A DNA stretch of 64,000 bases from CAMCXE01 sp046347475 (GCA_046347475.1 JAXMGD010000004.1:124001-188000); one strand, 5' to 3'; numbered from the stretch's first letter, positions 25,694-35,576 are shown. Numbers and translations: made by a program. The notes: a model not told the origin generated them from the letters alone.

Positions 25694-27556
25694 TTACTCG
25701 GCTAATTGCTTAAGGATATTTTCAGCGGCCATATAGGTCAGCGCCACCATGGTAAGTGTTGGATTGGAGGTGCCAAGCGTTGGCATATTGCCGCAACCTA
25801 TGAGGTATAAATTCGGGTGATCCCAGGTGCGCTGCTGCGGATTAACCACTGAATTATTCGGTTTATCACCCATGCGATGCGTACCCACTATGTGGCCTGC
25901 ACCACGAAAGGTATAACCGCGCCCGTGCCAGGTTACATAATCCGCTTCCGTAGGGTTATACACCGTGTGATCTTCAATACCGTTAGCAGAAAATATTTGA
26001 TCGGATACTTCTTTAGCGGCAGCGAAGGATTTACGCAAATAATCCGTCGCATCGTAATGAATAACCGGGCGATAATTACCTAAATGATCCTTGTAGCGCT
26101 CATCAATTGTGATGCGATTATTCGGGTCTGGTGTTTGTTCACATTCAAAATGCAACAGCGCTTGACGCGGCACCGTATCGGCAATTGTTTTGCGCAGCTG
26201 GTCACCGAATATATCGGCCGCTAATGCATTGCTAACATCGGTTCCCGGTGCAAAGGTCGGCCATGACCAACCCCAGTTATCAATAGGCGAAATCCATGCG
26301 GCGAAATCCCGTCTAAATTCACCATCGCGAAAGGAGGGAATATAAGTAGTGCAGCCTGGTCCGCGATAGGGGTAAATTTTTTCTGGAAATAATCCCCAGG
26401 CAAGCATAACCAGGTGATCCATTAAATTGCGCCCTACCTGATCACTTGAATTAGCTGCGTTAGACGCTAACAGAAGTTTAGGATTTTCCAAGGCACTGGC
26501 GGCTAACACATAAATTTTGCCCTGCGCAACTTCCTGTGTGTATTCACTTGAATTGGGGTGGGCATATTTTTTGTAGACTATCCCGGTTATTTCTTTGGAA
26601 TTTGCATCTATATTAAGCTGCGAGGCCACAGCCTGGGTGCGAATAGTGAGGTTTTTTTGCACACATTTTTTTAAGGTTTTAAGCGCATTGTATTTAGCCT
26701 GCACAGGACAAATAGGCACACAGCTCGCATTGCCCTCACAGCGCTCGCCCGTATAGGGGTCCCAAACTGACCCTACCACCTGATAAGGCACACGGGTTTT
26801 CGGCATCACTAATTTTTGCGCCTTTGCATCCCATTGCACCGCCCCGTAGGTATAAGCAGTATTCGGCACTGAATTGCGCCCCTGGGGCATACTCACGCAG
26901 GTAATCGTATATTCTTTTCCCTTCAGCCAAACCTTGAGGCCCTGGGTATTTTTAATCCATTGTTGATCCTGATAACTCTGCGGAATTTCATGCATGGGAA
27001 ATTCGTAATCAGCCCCGTAATTGGTACGGTTCATGTCCGGGCCAACCTGAGCTGATACACTGCCGGATATACCTATTTCATTTTCCGCCATTTCATAATA
27101 GGGCTTTATGTCTTCATAACTAATAGGCCAATCAACGCCCTGCCCATACAGGCTGTGCATTTTAAAATCGTTAGGCAACATACGCGGCACATTACCTAAC
27201 CAATGCAAAGTTGTGCCGCCAGGCCCACGCAAACAATCGCTGGCAAATGGCAGCGGCCCTTCTTGTACTAAATAACCTGTATCGTAGGGCGTTTTAGCCT
27301 TTATTTCTAAAACATCTGGTGAAGGCGCATCAGGAATATCAGGATAGGGGCCATTAGTTGCTTTATTGGCTTTACTATAAAAATTTTGGACATAGTGCTG
27401 ATAATTTTCATAAGCAGCCTGTGGCGTTAAAGCTGCTCCTGCCGTTAAACCCGCCTCCAACATTAATACCCGTTTACCCGCCTGGGTTAAAGTAGCGGCA
27501 AGCACTGCCCCCGCAATCCCTGAGCCCACAATTACCACATCATATATTTCGCTCAT
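25694..27556 (-). CDS. GMC-family FAD oxidoreductase
   Basis: 620 residues. FAD-binding VVIVGSGIAGAVLAATLTQA at the N-terminus, LRGPGGTTLHWLGNVPRMLP, and the C-terminal GMC domain with AGHIVGTHRMGDKPNNSVVN and TSNPTLTMVALTYMAAENIL. The catalytic His is expected in the GTHRMG segment. A Cys-rich stretch (CEGNASCVPICPVQAKYN, residues about 265-283) is typical of gluconate/sorbitol dehydrogenase-like large subunits. It oxidises an alcohol or sugar. The gene for the small subunit lies directly upstream. No signal peptide seen; export may depend on the partner. Confidence 0.85.
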   Translation of the reverse strand: MSEIYDVVIVGSGIAGAVLAATLTQAGKRVLMLEAGLTAGAALTPQAAYENYQHYVQNFYSKANKATNGPYPDIPDAPSPDVLEIKAKTPYDTGYLVQEGPLPFASDCLRGPGGTTLHWLGNVPRMLPNDFKMHSLYGQGVDWPISYEDIKPYYEMAENEIGISGSVSAQVGPDMNRTNYGADYEFPMHEIPQSYQDQQWIKNTQGLKVWLKGKEYTITCVSMPQGRNSVPNTAYTYGAVQWDAKAQKLVMPKTRVPYQVVGSVWDPYTGERCEGNASCVPICPVQAKYNALKTLKKCVQKNLTIRTQAVASQLNIDANSKEITGIVYKKYAHPNSSEYTQEVAQGKIYVLAASALENPKLLLASNAANSSDQVGRNLMDHLVMLAWGLFPEKIYPYRGPGCTTYIPSFRDGEFRRDFAAWISPIDNWGWSWPTFAPGTDVSNALAADIFGDQLRKTIADTVPRQALLHFECEQTPDPNNRITIDERYKDHLGNYRPVIHYDATDYLRKSFAAAKEVSDQIFSANGIEDHTVYNPTEADYVTWHGRGYTFRGAGHIVGTHRMGDKPNNSVVNPQQRTWDHPNLYLIGCGNMPTLGTSNPTLTMVALTYMAAENILKQLAE

Positions 27557-27737
27557 ATTATTTACCTTGCAGGCCGAAAAGCCTTATGTGTTGCTCTAAA
27601 TTGTGCGTTGATCTCTCACCACAAAATCAACGCCTGTTCAATGGTGCACCGTCGTGTTTAGACAGCTACGCGAATGACCGATGAGTTGCTAAAAACAACG
27701 CAATAATCAATGCGGCCTAAAACATTTCGACCGAGAG

Positions 27738-28196
27738 TTAAATAGAATTATTGACGGGGGGTTTAGCCCAAGAACCAAAGCCCGGTTGTTTAGCACCTGG
27801 TGGATGAGTGTCGGCAAGGTTCCACACCAACCCTTGCACATAGGCATTAGGGCTGATGTTGCGGGCCTGAGCGAGGTTAGTCGCTTGGTTAACACTGGGC
27901 GCCCATTGCCCCATATACCACATAAAAATAATATTCTTAGCCAAACTGTCGTAACAAGAATCGGGCATTAAACGCAGAGCAATTAAATTATTGATTTTTT
28001 CTTTATCACCCTCTCCCAACCGCAGCACTTCAGCACAGGCAACAAAAAAATACTCTAGCGTGGCCGGGTTATTCTCTTCCTGGAGTGTTTTTAAGTAGGT
28101 ATCACACATACCGGTACCTAATAGCTCCACTTCACTAAAACCCGTTAGCAAGCTGGAAATGGTTAAAAATAAAGAGCGGTGAGGATTTGCACTCAT
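27738..28196 (-). CDS. Small subunit of an FAD sugar/alcohol dehydrogenase
   Basis: 152 residues from the ATG at 28196 (a TTG at 28256 is also open but has poorer context). It resembles the FAD-sorbitol-dehydrogenase-type small subunit: RSLFLTISSLLTGFSEVELL then LGTGMCDTYL, EYFFVACAEVL, and LAKNIIFMWYMGQW near the C-terminus. The usual Tat signal of the family is absent or degenerate. It is followed 182 nt later by the GMC oxidoreductase, consistent with a two-subunit dehydrogenase. Confidence 0.75.
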   Translation of the reverse strand: MSANPHRSLFLTISSLLTGFSEVELLGTGMCDTYLKTLQEENNPATLEYFFVACAEVLRLGEGDKEKINNLIALRLMPDSCYDSLAKNIIFMWYMGQWAPSVNQATNLAQARNISPNAYVQGLVWNLADTHPPGAKQPGFGSWAKPPVNNSI

Positions 28197-28289
28197 ATAA
28201 TTGTCTCGCAACGAATGGCTGAAATTAATATACGGAATGTTATTTAATACCCTCAAGCCAATAGGCCTTAGGGTGTGCAGGAATCAATT

Positions 28290-28423
28290 ACTACCTAGGT
28301 ACCAGCCATGAATACACATTATTTCAAACACGCCGTGAATACATCCTAAGTAGGCTCGTCAAAAAGATGCCTCTTTTTGACGATCTGAAATGATGTATAT
28401 TCATTAATTCCGTACAGCTAGTA
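28290..28423 (+). mobile_element. 134-bp MITE-like palindromic repeat, copy 3
   Basis: Same orientation as copy 2. Core 28308-28404; arms ATGAATACACATTATTTCA and TGAAATGATGTATATTCAT; internal hairpin 28348-28382. It lies between the small subunit gene and the phosphatase gene. Confidence 0.75.
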
Positions 28424-28555
28424 GATATGCTTTACACATTGATCTTCTAATGAGGAAAACGCCGCAAAACTCCATTCAGGCAAGTGACGCAACTGACGTT
28501 TTTCCCAATCAAATGCAATTACTATACGGCTAGTGGTTTAGTGACTAAGCGCCGG

Positions 28556-29944
28556 TTAACTTCCTGGCGCAGAGAAAAATGCTGGGCAGGTACTGGGCAA
28601 CAACTCCGAATGCAAGCCCTCACAGCTATTACTAAATTGCAAGTTGCCTGTTGCATCAATACTAATCGTCCATATGCTGTCGTAATCGGTGTAATTCCAC
28701 TCGGGCAAATCGGCAACAGCTTTAGGATTTTGATAGAGTGTGCCCAAGAGATAATCCACTGCTTTTTTGATGTGCACATGCTCCCAGGCCACGAGGGTTT
28801 TTGCATTTTGGTATTTGGGCTGAGAAAACGGCGAGTTTTGGGTAAACAATGCCGCCGCCAAGCTCTCTGCGTCATTCCAGGGAAATTGCGCAATATCCAT
28901 CTTCAGATCAAATTCAGTGGCAAACGGCGCTATGGTTAAGGTCGGACGAATATAGGAGCAGGTGCCCGCACAGGCGATAATTCCATTTGGATTAGTCGTC
29001 AGAATATTATCGGGCATAAATTGTATTTGATTTTTGATTAAACTATTGGCGCCCAATGCTCGCCACTGCCCGGCACAGACGTAATTACCGTTTTCAAATG
29101 CGGCGGTGGGGTGTGCCTCCACATGGCGAATAAAACTCACCGTTAGATTGGTATTGAGGGTAAAGGCAGGTTTACTCGGTGGCGATACAAAGATATTTTT
29201 TGTGGCGGTGCCGCAGGTTTTACGTCGAGCATCACTAAGGTCTAATTTGGGGTAGACTTTTTTCGGCGCTAGTCGCTCCTCATACAACACTGCCTCAGTA
29301 GAGCCATTGGCTACTGTAGCTACAACATATTGGTGGGTCGTTTTTATTTTCGGCAGCTGTTTTTTATCCAGTATATTTGGAAAGCTCACCAGGCTAGCAT
29401 TAATGGCCTGAGCAGGCATACTGACCACATATATTCCCGGCGCCTGATTGAGAATAATGGACTGCATAATAGACGCAGGTGAATTATACGTATTTACGTC
29501 CGCGCAATTACACTTTGGCGATGTACCGCAACTTACCTGATTGTAATTAACGCCCATATTATTAAGCAGGGAAAACGGCTCAATGGTTTGCAACACAGCT
29601 ATATCATTGGGTGTAATAGCGCATTTTTCATCCGGTGCCGACCAGGCGTATATCTGTTTAATTTGCCCAGTTAAACCTGCAGTAGCAGAGGTTAATAATT
29701 GGCCAAACAGTAACGAATGGTTCAAACCTTCCACCGATAAACGAGCCGTATCCTTGCTGGCCGTTTCAAATGTTGGCACCAGAACAAACGTCCAAGCGTT
29801 TTGAATAAAATTCGGTGCTGATGTACAGGGTTGACCCTGACCAGGCTGCGACGGACAAGGCGCTGGAGCCGCAAACAGTGTTAATGGCGAACAGAAAATA
29901 GCAAATAAAGTGCACAGACTAAGGAAGGTACGGGGGTTTTGCAT
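28556..29944 (-). CDS. Exported two-domain histidine-phosphatase-like protein
   Basis: 462 residues. Signal peptide 1-25 (TLFAIFCSPLTLFAAPAP). The second half has a histidine-phosphatase start VSFIRHVEAHP (RHxE) near residue 281 and LVAWEHVHIKKAVDYLLG near residue 390, matching the conserved core of the superfamily. The first half has the same overall layout but no RHG/E motif (VLVPTFETASKDTARLSVEG), so it is probably a non-catalytic duplicate. Several Cys suggest disulfides. Substrate unknown; phytase-like or sugar phosphatase roles are possible. Confidence 0.65.
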   Translation of the reverse strand: MQNPRTFLSLCTLFAIFCSPLTLFAAPAPCPSQPGQGQPCTSAPNFIQNAWTFVLVPTFETASKDTARLSVEGLNHSLLFGQLLTSATAGLTGQIKQIYAWSAPDEKCAITPNDIAVLQTIEPFSLLNNMGVNYNQVSCGTSPKCNCADVNTYNSPASIMQSIILNQAPGIYVVSMPAQAINASLVSFPNILDKKQLPKIKTTHQYVVATVANGSTEAVLYEERLAPKKVYPKLDLSDARRKTCGTATKNIFVSPPSKPAFTLNTNLTVSFIRHVEAHPTAAFENGNYVCAGQWRALGANSLIKNQIQFMPDNILTTNPNGIIACAGTCSYIRPTLTIAPFATEFDLKMDIAQFPWNDAESLAAALFTQNSPFSQPKYQNAKTLVAWEHVHIKKAVDYLLGTLYQNPKAVADLPEWNYTDYDSIWTISIDATGNLQFSNSCEGLHSELLPSTCPAFFSAPGS

Positions 29945-30586
29945 GGAATTGTGCCTTTTACAGGTCGGCTTATTGGTCTGTTAATGAACGACTCCTGGCA
30001 ATCCAAGGCATGAATGATATGCAGGTATTTACCCCTCAGAACCCACATTAAACCCCAACACTCAGCATGGAAGGCGGTATCACTCCTTATGTTCTAAATC
30101 GATCACTGCCCTCTTAACCTCACAGGCAGCCCAGGCAATAACGGATAAAACTAAGCCCATGAATAAGCCTGCTAAGAGATACTGTCAGACTTAATCAGAA
30201 CCTTCTTGGTAAAAAAAGCGCCCACCGGAATCTTCCCTGCGGCGCCACAAACCTTGAGATTAACGAGCTTAGTAACGGGTTAATACAACGTCAAGGATGA
30301 CTGAAATATTTAACAGCAGTGAAGCGAGCATAAACTAACCTGCAGACATGTAACACTTGAAACAAAATATCTGGCCAATATGCCGCCTCACAGAAGCAAA
30401 TAAAATAGCGATCAATAAATGGTTGCCCGATATTCACCCGGCGCACCGCGAAAATAATAAATTAAGCGGCCTCTGATTAATTGCAGACGCTCCTTGAATT
30501 ATAATTATCAGCAGCAGAATAAAAGCAATCACAACCAAGAAATCAAACCTAAAAAAGTATTGCTAAAATACCTTAAAAAAAGCCAG

Positions 30587-30709
30587 GTGGAGACGGTATG
30601 ACAAGGCAAATTTTGCGAAAAGGCCGGAGTTAACACCTAGTGAATGAGGATTTTATCGCCAAATTTAACGCTGCCAGACCTAGCAAGGGAGTATTTCAAT
30701 AAGCTGCTA
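30587..30709. repeat. Fold-back repeat, partial copy
   Basis: Inner arms GACAAGGCAAATTTTGCG and TCGCCAAATTTAACGCTG and a right end GTATTTCAATAAGCTGCT match the composite element at 18842-19126. The left terminus is missing. Confidence 0.55.
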
Positions 30710-31001
30710 GGGGCGCCACTACAATTTCTCTTAACCTAATGACATTGCGATGGACGCGGGAGGTAGAATTTTACCGGGAGTGAAATCGATGTGATGCGAC
30801 CTGGGAACCCAAGTCGAAGAGTATTACCGGGCAGGCACGAAGTAAATAAGCATTTTTTCCAAATTTAACGCCACAGCACTATTAACCTAAAGGGGTTTGG
30901 CACTGGATGAGGGGTAGTATAGCGATTCATTCAACTAATTATTACTAATAACATCAGCCAACAACCAGCGCACCGCTGAGCAGATAAACCCACGAGCAAA
31001 T

Positions 31002-31036
31002 AAAAAGCCCAACACCCATAAAATCGGTGTTGGGCT
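31002..31036 (-). terminator. Rho-independent terminator of the GH51 gene
   Basis: 11-bp stem AGCCCAACACC/GGTGTTGGGCT, loop of 9 nt, followed on the minus strand by five T. Starts about 50 nt after the stop. Confidence 0.88.
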
Positions 31037-31088
31037 CCGCTATTAACCCAGCACCAAAATCCGCCAAATTAATAAATTGCACTCATAA

Positions 31089-33176
31089 TTACACGCGTTC
31101 AAACCGATAAAATTCGACGCTAGTGGCAGCTATAGTGAGGTATTTAGTGCACGTATCAAATTCCGCTTCTTTAGTATGCACCTCCGGCGGTTTGCCCACC
31201 GCGTTGCGTGCATTTAGGCTCGCGCCGGTAAATTTCCAGCTGCGGCCTTTGGCCGCTGGCATAAATCCCTGTAGATTCAGTTCCAATGTCTGCTCCTGCT
31301 CAGTTGCATTAACCACAGCTACTATGAGTGAACGCTGGTCTTCAGTTAAAGATGCAGATACATCCAAAGGCCAATTGGGGCTACCGGTATTCACACTGGG
31401 CTGATCGCCGCCAATAGGATATTGCGGCTTAGGCGGTGGATTATTTCCCGCTACGGCAACCGGTATGCTGCCAAAATGCTGATGATATAACTGAAATATA
31501 CGGCCCTTAGCGCTGATAGTAGCGTCGGTGCGATTAAAATCCAGCCATGCCGTCGCCATGGTAAAACCGGCCATGGCAATAAAACCGGTATGGCGGAAGA
31601 ATTCATGTAGCGTCAGCGCAATAGCCAAACAGTTTTTTAAACTGTCCTCAAATCCATAAGCCCATTCATCGAAGAAAACTTTAACGCTACCTTCATTTAA
31701 TTTAGGAAAATGTTTTTTATATTCCTCCCATGCGTCCACCATGGTGCGCACACGATTAGCAGGCTGACGTGCCCACTCATTTAAGGGCATTTTAACGTCA
31801 AATAATTTACCGGTTTTTAGGTCGAAGCGTTTATCTTGCGGCGGGTAGGCATGGGTGCCTAAGGCGTCAAATTTCCCCCAACTGCCTTTGAACATACTAT
31901 AGGCCCAGTCGCGCTCAGAACCGACTTTTACTTCCGGTTGACCGGCGATAAAAATTCCTTGGCCAGTCGTCATTTCATCTACAAAACCACCAGGGGCCAC
32001 TATATAAATAGAGGGATCTACCGCACGCATGGCATCGGCAAATAAATTATGTTTAAGGGTGTATTGCTCCGGCGCCATATGGCCCATTTGCCAATGGCCG
32101 TACATCTCGTTGCCCACCGCCCAGTATTTAACGCCGTAGGGTTTTTTATGGCCGTTGGCTGCCCGCACTTTACCCCAGCTACTGTCGGCGTCGCCGTTGA
32201 TATATTCCACCAATTCAGCCCCCGAGCGCGGCTCCGCAAACCCAGTGCTGGCACACCAAAAAGGTTCGCTGCCAATCAGCTCGCACAGCTGCAATAATTC
32301 ATCCACACCCACATCATTTGATTGCACGGCATGCCATACCGGATCGTAGATCGGTGGGCGTAAATCCCGCTCGCCAATGGTGTGTTTCCAATCATAGGAT
32401 GAAACAAAATTACCCCCCGGCATACGTAAAATGGGGCAATTCATTTCCTTCATTAAGGCTAATGTATCGGCGCGAAACCCTCGGATATTATCCGCGGGCA
32501 TTAAGGATACCGCGCCAATCCCACAGCGCCCTTCCCCACTGGCCAGAATTTCAAACCGCGCATCCTGGCTATTCACGCCAGGTTTAAATTTAAAACAGCG
32601 GGTTTGCCATTTTTTACCCGTACTCATTTTTTGCTCGATACTTTGCCCCTCCGCACTTCCCCAGCTGAGCTTCACTTTAAGTTTAACGCCGGAATCACCC
32701 CAGACTACAATGCGGCCAATATATTCAGCCCCGGCTTTTAAGGCTATTTCCCCTTGGGCCATACCCACGGGCGTTGCCCCTTGCGCCGTAATTACCGGGC
32801 TGTGTTGCCCCACCCATGGGTTTTGTTTATCCAAGTTAATGGCAGAAATCGCCCCTACGGCCAACCATTTTTGATTAAAACTTAATGCGGCTAATGGATG
32901 AGTCGGTTTAATTTCCGGTTTTTCAATAACACCGTGGAAAAATTTACGGTCATCCAGCATTTCGCTCCACAGGCTGTGGTTAATTAAATTGCCAATATGT
33001 TCAATAAAACCACCGTAGAGCTTAGGCGATAGGTGTGGCCCCAATGACTGGGTATTAATGGTGGCCGCAATGCCTGCTGCCGTGGCTGCCGAAACACTAT
33101 AGTGCCAGCTCGCAGCCGCTACTGCGCTACCCACTAATAAGGTTCTACGTGTGATGTTGGGTACTAAATCGCTCAT
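31089..33176 (-). CDS. Alpha-L-arabinofuranosidase, GH51, Tat-exported
   Basis: 695 residues from the ATG at 33176 (GAGG upstream); the frame is open for another 32 codons but starts less well. The Tat-like signal is NITRRTLLVGSAVAAASW. A binding-type insertion of about 150 residues follows the first strand, then the GH51 barrel: CPILRMPGGNFVSSYDW, KYWAVGNEMYG (acid/base Glu357), KVFFDEWAYG (nucleophile Glu504), and a C-terminal beta domain ending in SVEFYRFERV. It removes arabinose side chains from arabinoxylan or arabinan, complementing the xylanases and the esterase in this window. Confidence 0.92.
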   Translation of the reverse strand: MSDLVPNITRRTLLVGSAVAAASWHYSVSAATAAGIAATINTQSLGPHLSPKLYGGFIEHIGNLINHSLWSEMLDDRKFFHGVIEKPEIKPTHPLAALSFNQKWLAVGAISAINLDKQNPWVGQHSPVITAQGATPVGMAQGEIALKAGAEYIGRIVVWGDSGVKLKVKLSWGSAEGQSIEQKMSTGKKWQTRCFKFKPGVNSQDARFEILASGEGRCGIGAVSLMPADNIRGFRADTLALMKEMNCPILRMPGGNFVSSYDWKHTIGERDLRPPIYDPVWHAVQSNDVGVDELLQLCELIGSEPFWCASTGFAEPRSGAELVEYINGDADSSWGKVRAANGHKKPYGVKYWAVGNEMYGHWQMGHMAPEQYTLKHNLFADAMRAVDPSIYIVAPGGFVDEMTTGQGIFIAGQPEVKVGSERDWAYSMFKGSWGKFDALGTHAYPPQDKRFDLKTGKLFDVKMPLNEWARQPANRVRTMVDAWEEYKKHFPKLNEGSVKVFFDEWAYGFEDSLKNCLAIALTLHEFFRHTGFIAMAGFTMATAWLDFNRTDATISAKGRIFQLYHQHFGSIPVAVAGNNPPPKPQYPIGGDQPSVNTGSPNWPLDVSASLTEDQRSLIVAVVNATEQEQTLELNLQGFMPAAKGRSWKFTGASLNARNAVGKPPEVHTKEAEFDTCTKYLTIAATSVEFYRFERV

Positions 33177-33862
33177 GTGCGCCTCATTTTTATTATATTG
33201 AATGATCTGGTTATTTTTTTGCGAAGAATTTTCACACATACCTCGCTTATTGCGATTACCACCTCGCCGCATTGCAAACTATCAAATTTTTTACACGCCT
33301 CCCTCTTCTGAATATCTTTGTAAAACGTATAACCTCCGTATGCTCAAAAATGACTGAACAGAATGAATGTAAGAAATCTCTTAATAAATACGCGCTCGGC
33401 TCGGGCAACTTTAACGCAGAGAAATATCATGTACGGCATATGCTCCTTTAATAGCATCATCATTGGGCTACTTTCTGCTTTTGTATTGTTATCGCTGTAT
33501 CAAAGCAAATTTGCTGCTCAATCGCGTTCTTGCCTAAGGATTTTCAACAAACTGTGTGAACACCAGGCATCAACCCAACAATCGAATTAAGGTAAAACTG
33601 ACTTTTAGACGCGCTCGAACCGCAATTATTAAACTGCCTGTAGCGCACAGTTCCGTAGCGCAGGAGAAACAAAAAACTAAGTTGTACAGGTACACCATCA
33701 GTTCTCATTCGCCCAATCTTGCCCTTCGCCAACATGAAGCAACGCACACACGCCTCGATCTATTGGTCATATGATATATCCTAATGATGCACCAGCTCGA
33801 TAAGCGAAGCAAAAAAATCTGCATCACCCACCGGACTTCACAATCAAAAAAGGCACCTTCCC
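33177..33862. other. Divergent intergenic region between GH51 and the esterase gene
   Basis: Should contain both promoters. An open frame at 33429-33590 (+) would encode a 53-residue single-helix peptide (FNSIIIGLLSAFVLLSLYQS), but start context is weak. Nothing else recognised. Confidence 0.35.
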
Positions 33863-35419
33863 ATGGTCTTCGTTAATTCAGCAGGCGACTTTAAAACCTT
33901 GCGGCATGCAGCGGCTTTTGCCCTAATGCTCGCCACCGCACTCAGCGGTTGTACGGGTGGCGGAAGCTCGTCATCGAGCAGTTCATCCAGTAGTTCCTCC
34001 AGCAGCTCATCCAATTCGAGCAGTTCATCAAGCTCCAGTAGCTCAAGCTCGTCTAGCTCCAGCAGCTCATCAAGCTCCAGCAGCAGTTCGAATTCGGGCG
34101 GTCTGTCACCCTCGGATAAATTGGTGTTAGCTATTAATGCCGGCAGTACTTCAGCGGCAACCTTGGATGGTGTGGAATATAAAACCGATCGTTTTGCATC
34201 GGCCGGTACGGCACAAGTTGTAACCGATGCCATTGCAGGCACCACAGAAGATACCCTTTATCAATCTGAGCGTTATGGCACGTTTCATTATGATATTCCG
34301 GTAAGCAATGCTACCTACACCGTTGTGCTGCATTTTGCCGAGCTTTATCACAGCAACGCTGGCGCTCGTGCGTTTGATGTAGCAGTAGAAGGGCAATCTA
34401 AATTAAGCAATGTGGATTTATTTAACCTTGTAGGTAAAGACGCGGCTTATAAATACGTCGTGCAAAATGTAGTGGTTGCCGATAAAACCCTCAGCATTGA
34501 TTTAAGCTCCACTATCGATAATGCCACCATCAGTGGTTTTGCCATTTATTCCAGCAATGGCGGCACCTATGAAGAACCGGCCGAGCCCGTGTGTACAGCG
34601 GCCGAGCGCCAGACACCCACACAAATTGATTACAACCGCGCCGTAACCCGTAGCGAGCAAAAAAATCCTCCCTCGGGCGCATACGGCTACGCGATTGAAC
34701 ACGCAACTCAGACCCTGCCCAACCACACCATTTATCGCCCAGATTTATCCAAGGTAACTGAAATTCCCATTGTGGCCTGGGGCAATGGCGCCTGCTCCAA
34801 TGTAGGCACAGAGCAGGCTGATTTTCTTTTGCAAATAGCTTCGAACGGTTATTTAGTCATTGCCAATGGCGGCCCTTTCGGGTCTGGTTCCAACGATCAA
34901 CACGAAACTGAATTAGTCAAAGCCATCAACTGGGCCGTAGCGGAAAACAGCCGTAAATGCAGCCCCTATTACGGCAAAATTGATGTGGAAAAAGTCGCTA
35001 CTATGGGCTGGTCTTGTGGTGGTGGCATGGCCCACTTCGCAGCGGTTGACCCGCGGGTTGATACCGCAGTTGCCCTAAATAGCGGCCTGGGTATTTATGG
35101 CGACCGCCAAAGTTATTACCCACGCTTTCACTCTCCGTTAGCCATTTTTAACGGTAATTCCAGTGATGTCGCCTACAACCCCGGCATGCAAGAATACAGC
35201 GAAGTAACCAACGTGCCGGTTTACCACGCCAATTACCCACAAGGCCACGGTGATGCGTACTTCCAAGATAACGGCGGTGAGTTTGGCATTGTTGCCGTAG
35301 GCTGGTTGAATTTCATGTTAAAAGATGACATGGGCGCAACCGGTAAAGGCATGTTCTTTGGCAATAATTGCCGCTTATGTAAATCTCCTTGGGTTGCCAA
35401 GTCCAAAGGATTTAATTAA
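33863..35419 (+). CDS. Poly-serine lipoprotein with malectin-like domain and alpha/beta-hydrolase esterase
   Basis: 518 residues. Lipobox LSGC near residue 30, then a poly-Ser linker of about 45 residues with a few Asn. Residues about 90-235 are a malectin-like module (LVLAINAGSTSAATLDGVEY, TYTVVLHFAELY, FDVAVEGQSKLSN, ISGFAIYS) nearly the same as in the GH11 protein at 11213. Residues about 250-518 are an alpha/beta hydrolase: IVAWGNGACSN (oxyanion side), MGWSCGGG (nucleophile Ser in GWSCG), and a His candidate in PQGHGDAYF. An esterase acting on acetylated or feruloylated xylan is likely. The gene is followed by a clear terminator. Confidence 0.8.
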   Translation: MVFVNSAGDFKTLRHAAAFALMLATALSGCTGGGSSSSSSSSSSSSSSSSNSSSSSSSSSSSSSSSSSSSSSSSSSNSGGLSPSDKLVLAINAGSTSAATLDGVEYKTDRFASAGTAQVVTDAIAGTTEDTLYQSERYGTFHYDIPVSNATYTVVLHFAELYHSNAGARAFDVAVEGQSKLSNVDLFNLVGKDAAYKYVVQNVVVADKTLSIDLSSTIDNATISGFAIYSSNGGTYEEPAEPVCTAAERQTPTQIDYNRAVTRSEQKNPPSGAYGYAIEHATQTLPNHTIYRPDLSKVTEIPIVAWGNGACSNVGTEQADFLLQIASNGYLVIANGGPFGSGSNDQHETELVKAINWAVAENSRKCSPYYGKIDVEKVATMGWSCGGGMAHFAAVDPRVDTAVALNSGLGIYGDRQSYYPRFHSPLAIFNGNSSDVAYNPGMQEYSEVTNVPVYHANYPQGHGDAYFQDNGGEFGIVAVGWLNFMLKDDMGATGKGMFFGNNCRLCKSPWVAKSKGFN

Positions 35420-35423
35420 GCGC

Positions 35424-35455
35424 AAAAAAGGGTCTGCATTTGCAGCCCTTTTTAT
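35424..35455 (+). terminator. Rho-independent terminator of the esterase gene
   Basis: GGGTCTGCA-TT-TGCAGCCC hairpin, one bulge, followed by a run of five T and preceded by A6. It starts 5 nt after the stop codon. Confidence 0.85.
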
Positions 35456-35464
35456 TAACCCTGC

Positions 35465-35495
35465 GACACAATAGATCGTCCTGATCTATTGTGTC
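35465..35495. repeat. 31-bp hairpin repeat, copy 2
   Basis: GACACAATAGATC-N5-GATCTATTGTGTC, a perfect 13-bp stem just after the terminator. Matches the copy at 18259-18289, with similarity continuing downstream. Confidence 0.6.
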
Positions 35496-35576
35496 ATCGC
35501 CTCTCTAACACCCACACAAATATGTGGATCTGTATTAACCTGGCACTAAACCTCGCAGGGTTAAAATAAGTGTTCT

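Larger units (their letters stand above)
29945..31088. other. Intergenic region with repeat remnants
   Basis: Holds the GH51 terminator, a partial copy of the fold-back repeat (30587-30709), and part of the 75-bp module (30755-30796). A stretch at 30080-30290 (minus) reads as two short protein-like frames (ending in YLLAGLFMGLVLSVIAWAAC plus 13 residues) and may be a decayed membrane-protein gene. No intact gene seen. Confidence 0.5.

Noticed and set aside
15653..28423. CRISPR array from the 134-bp repeats
   Set aside because: Copies are kilobases apart, palindromic and in both orientations; no spacers or cas genes.
30080..30290. Two short protein-like frames that might join into a membrane protein end
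   Set aside because: Needs a frameshift and has no recognised family; mentioned but not called as a gene.
33429..33590. 53-residue single-helix peptide
   Set aside because: Start context weak and no homologue known to me; kept only as a remark.
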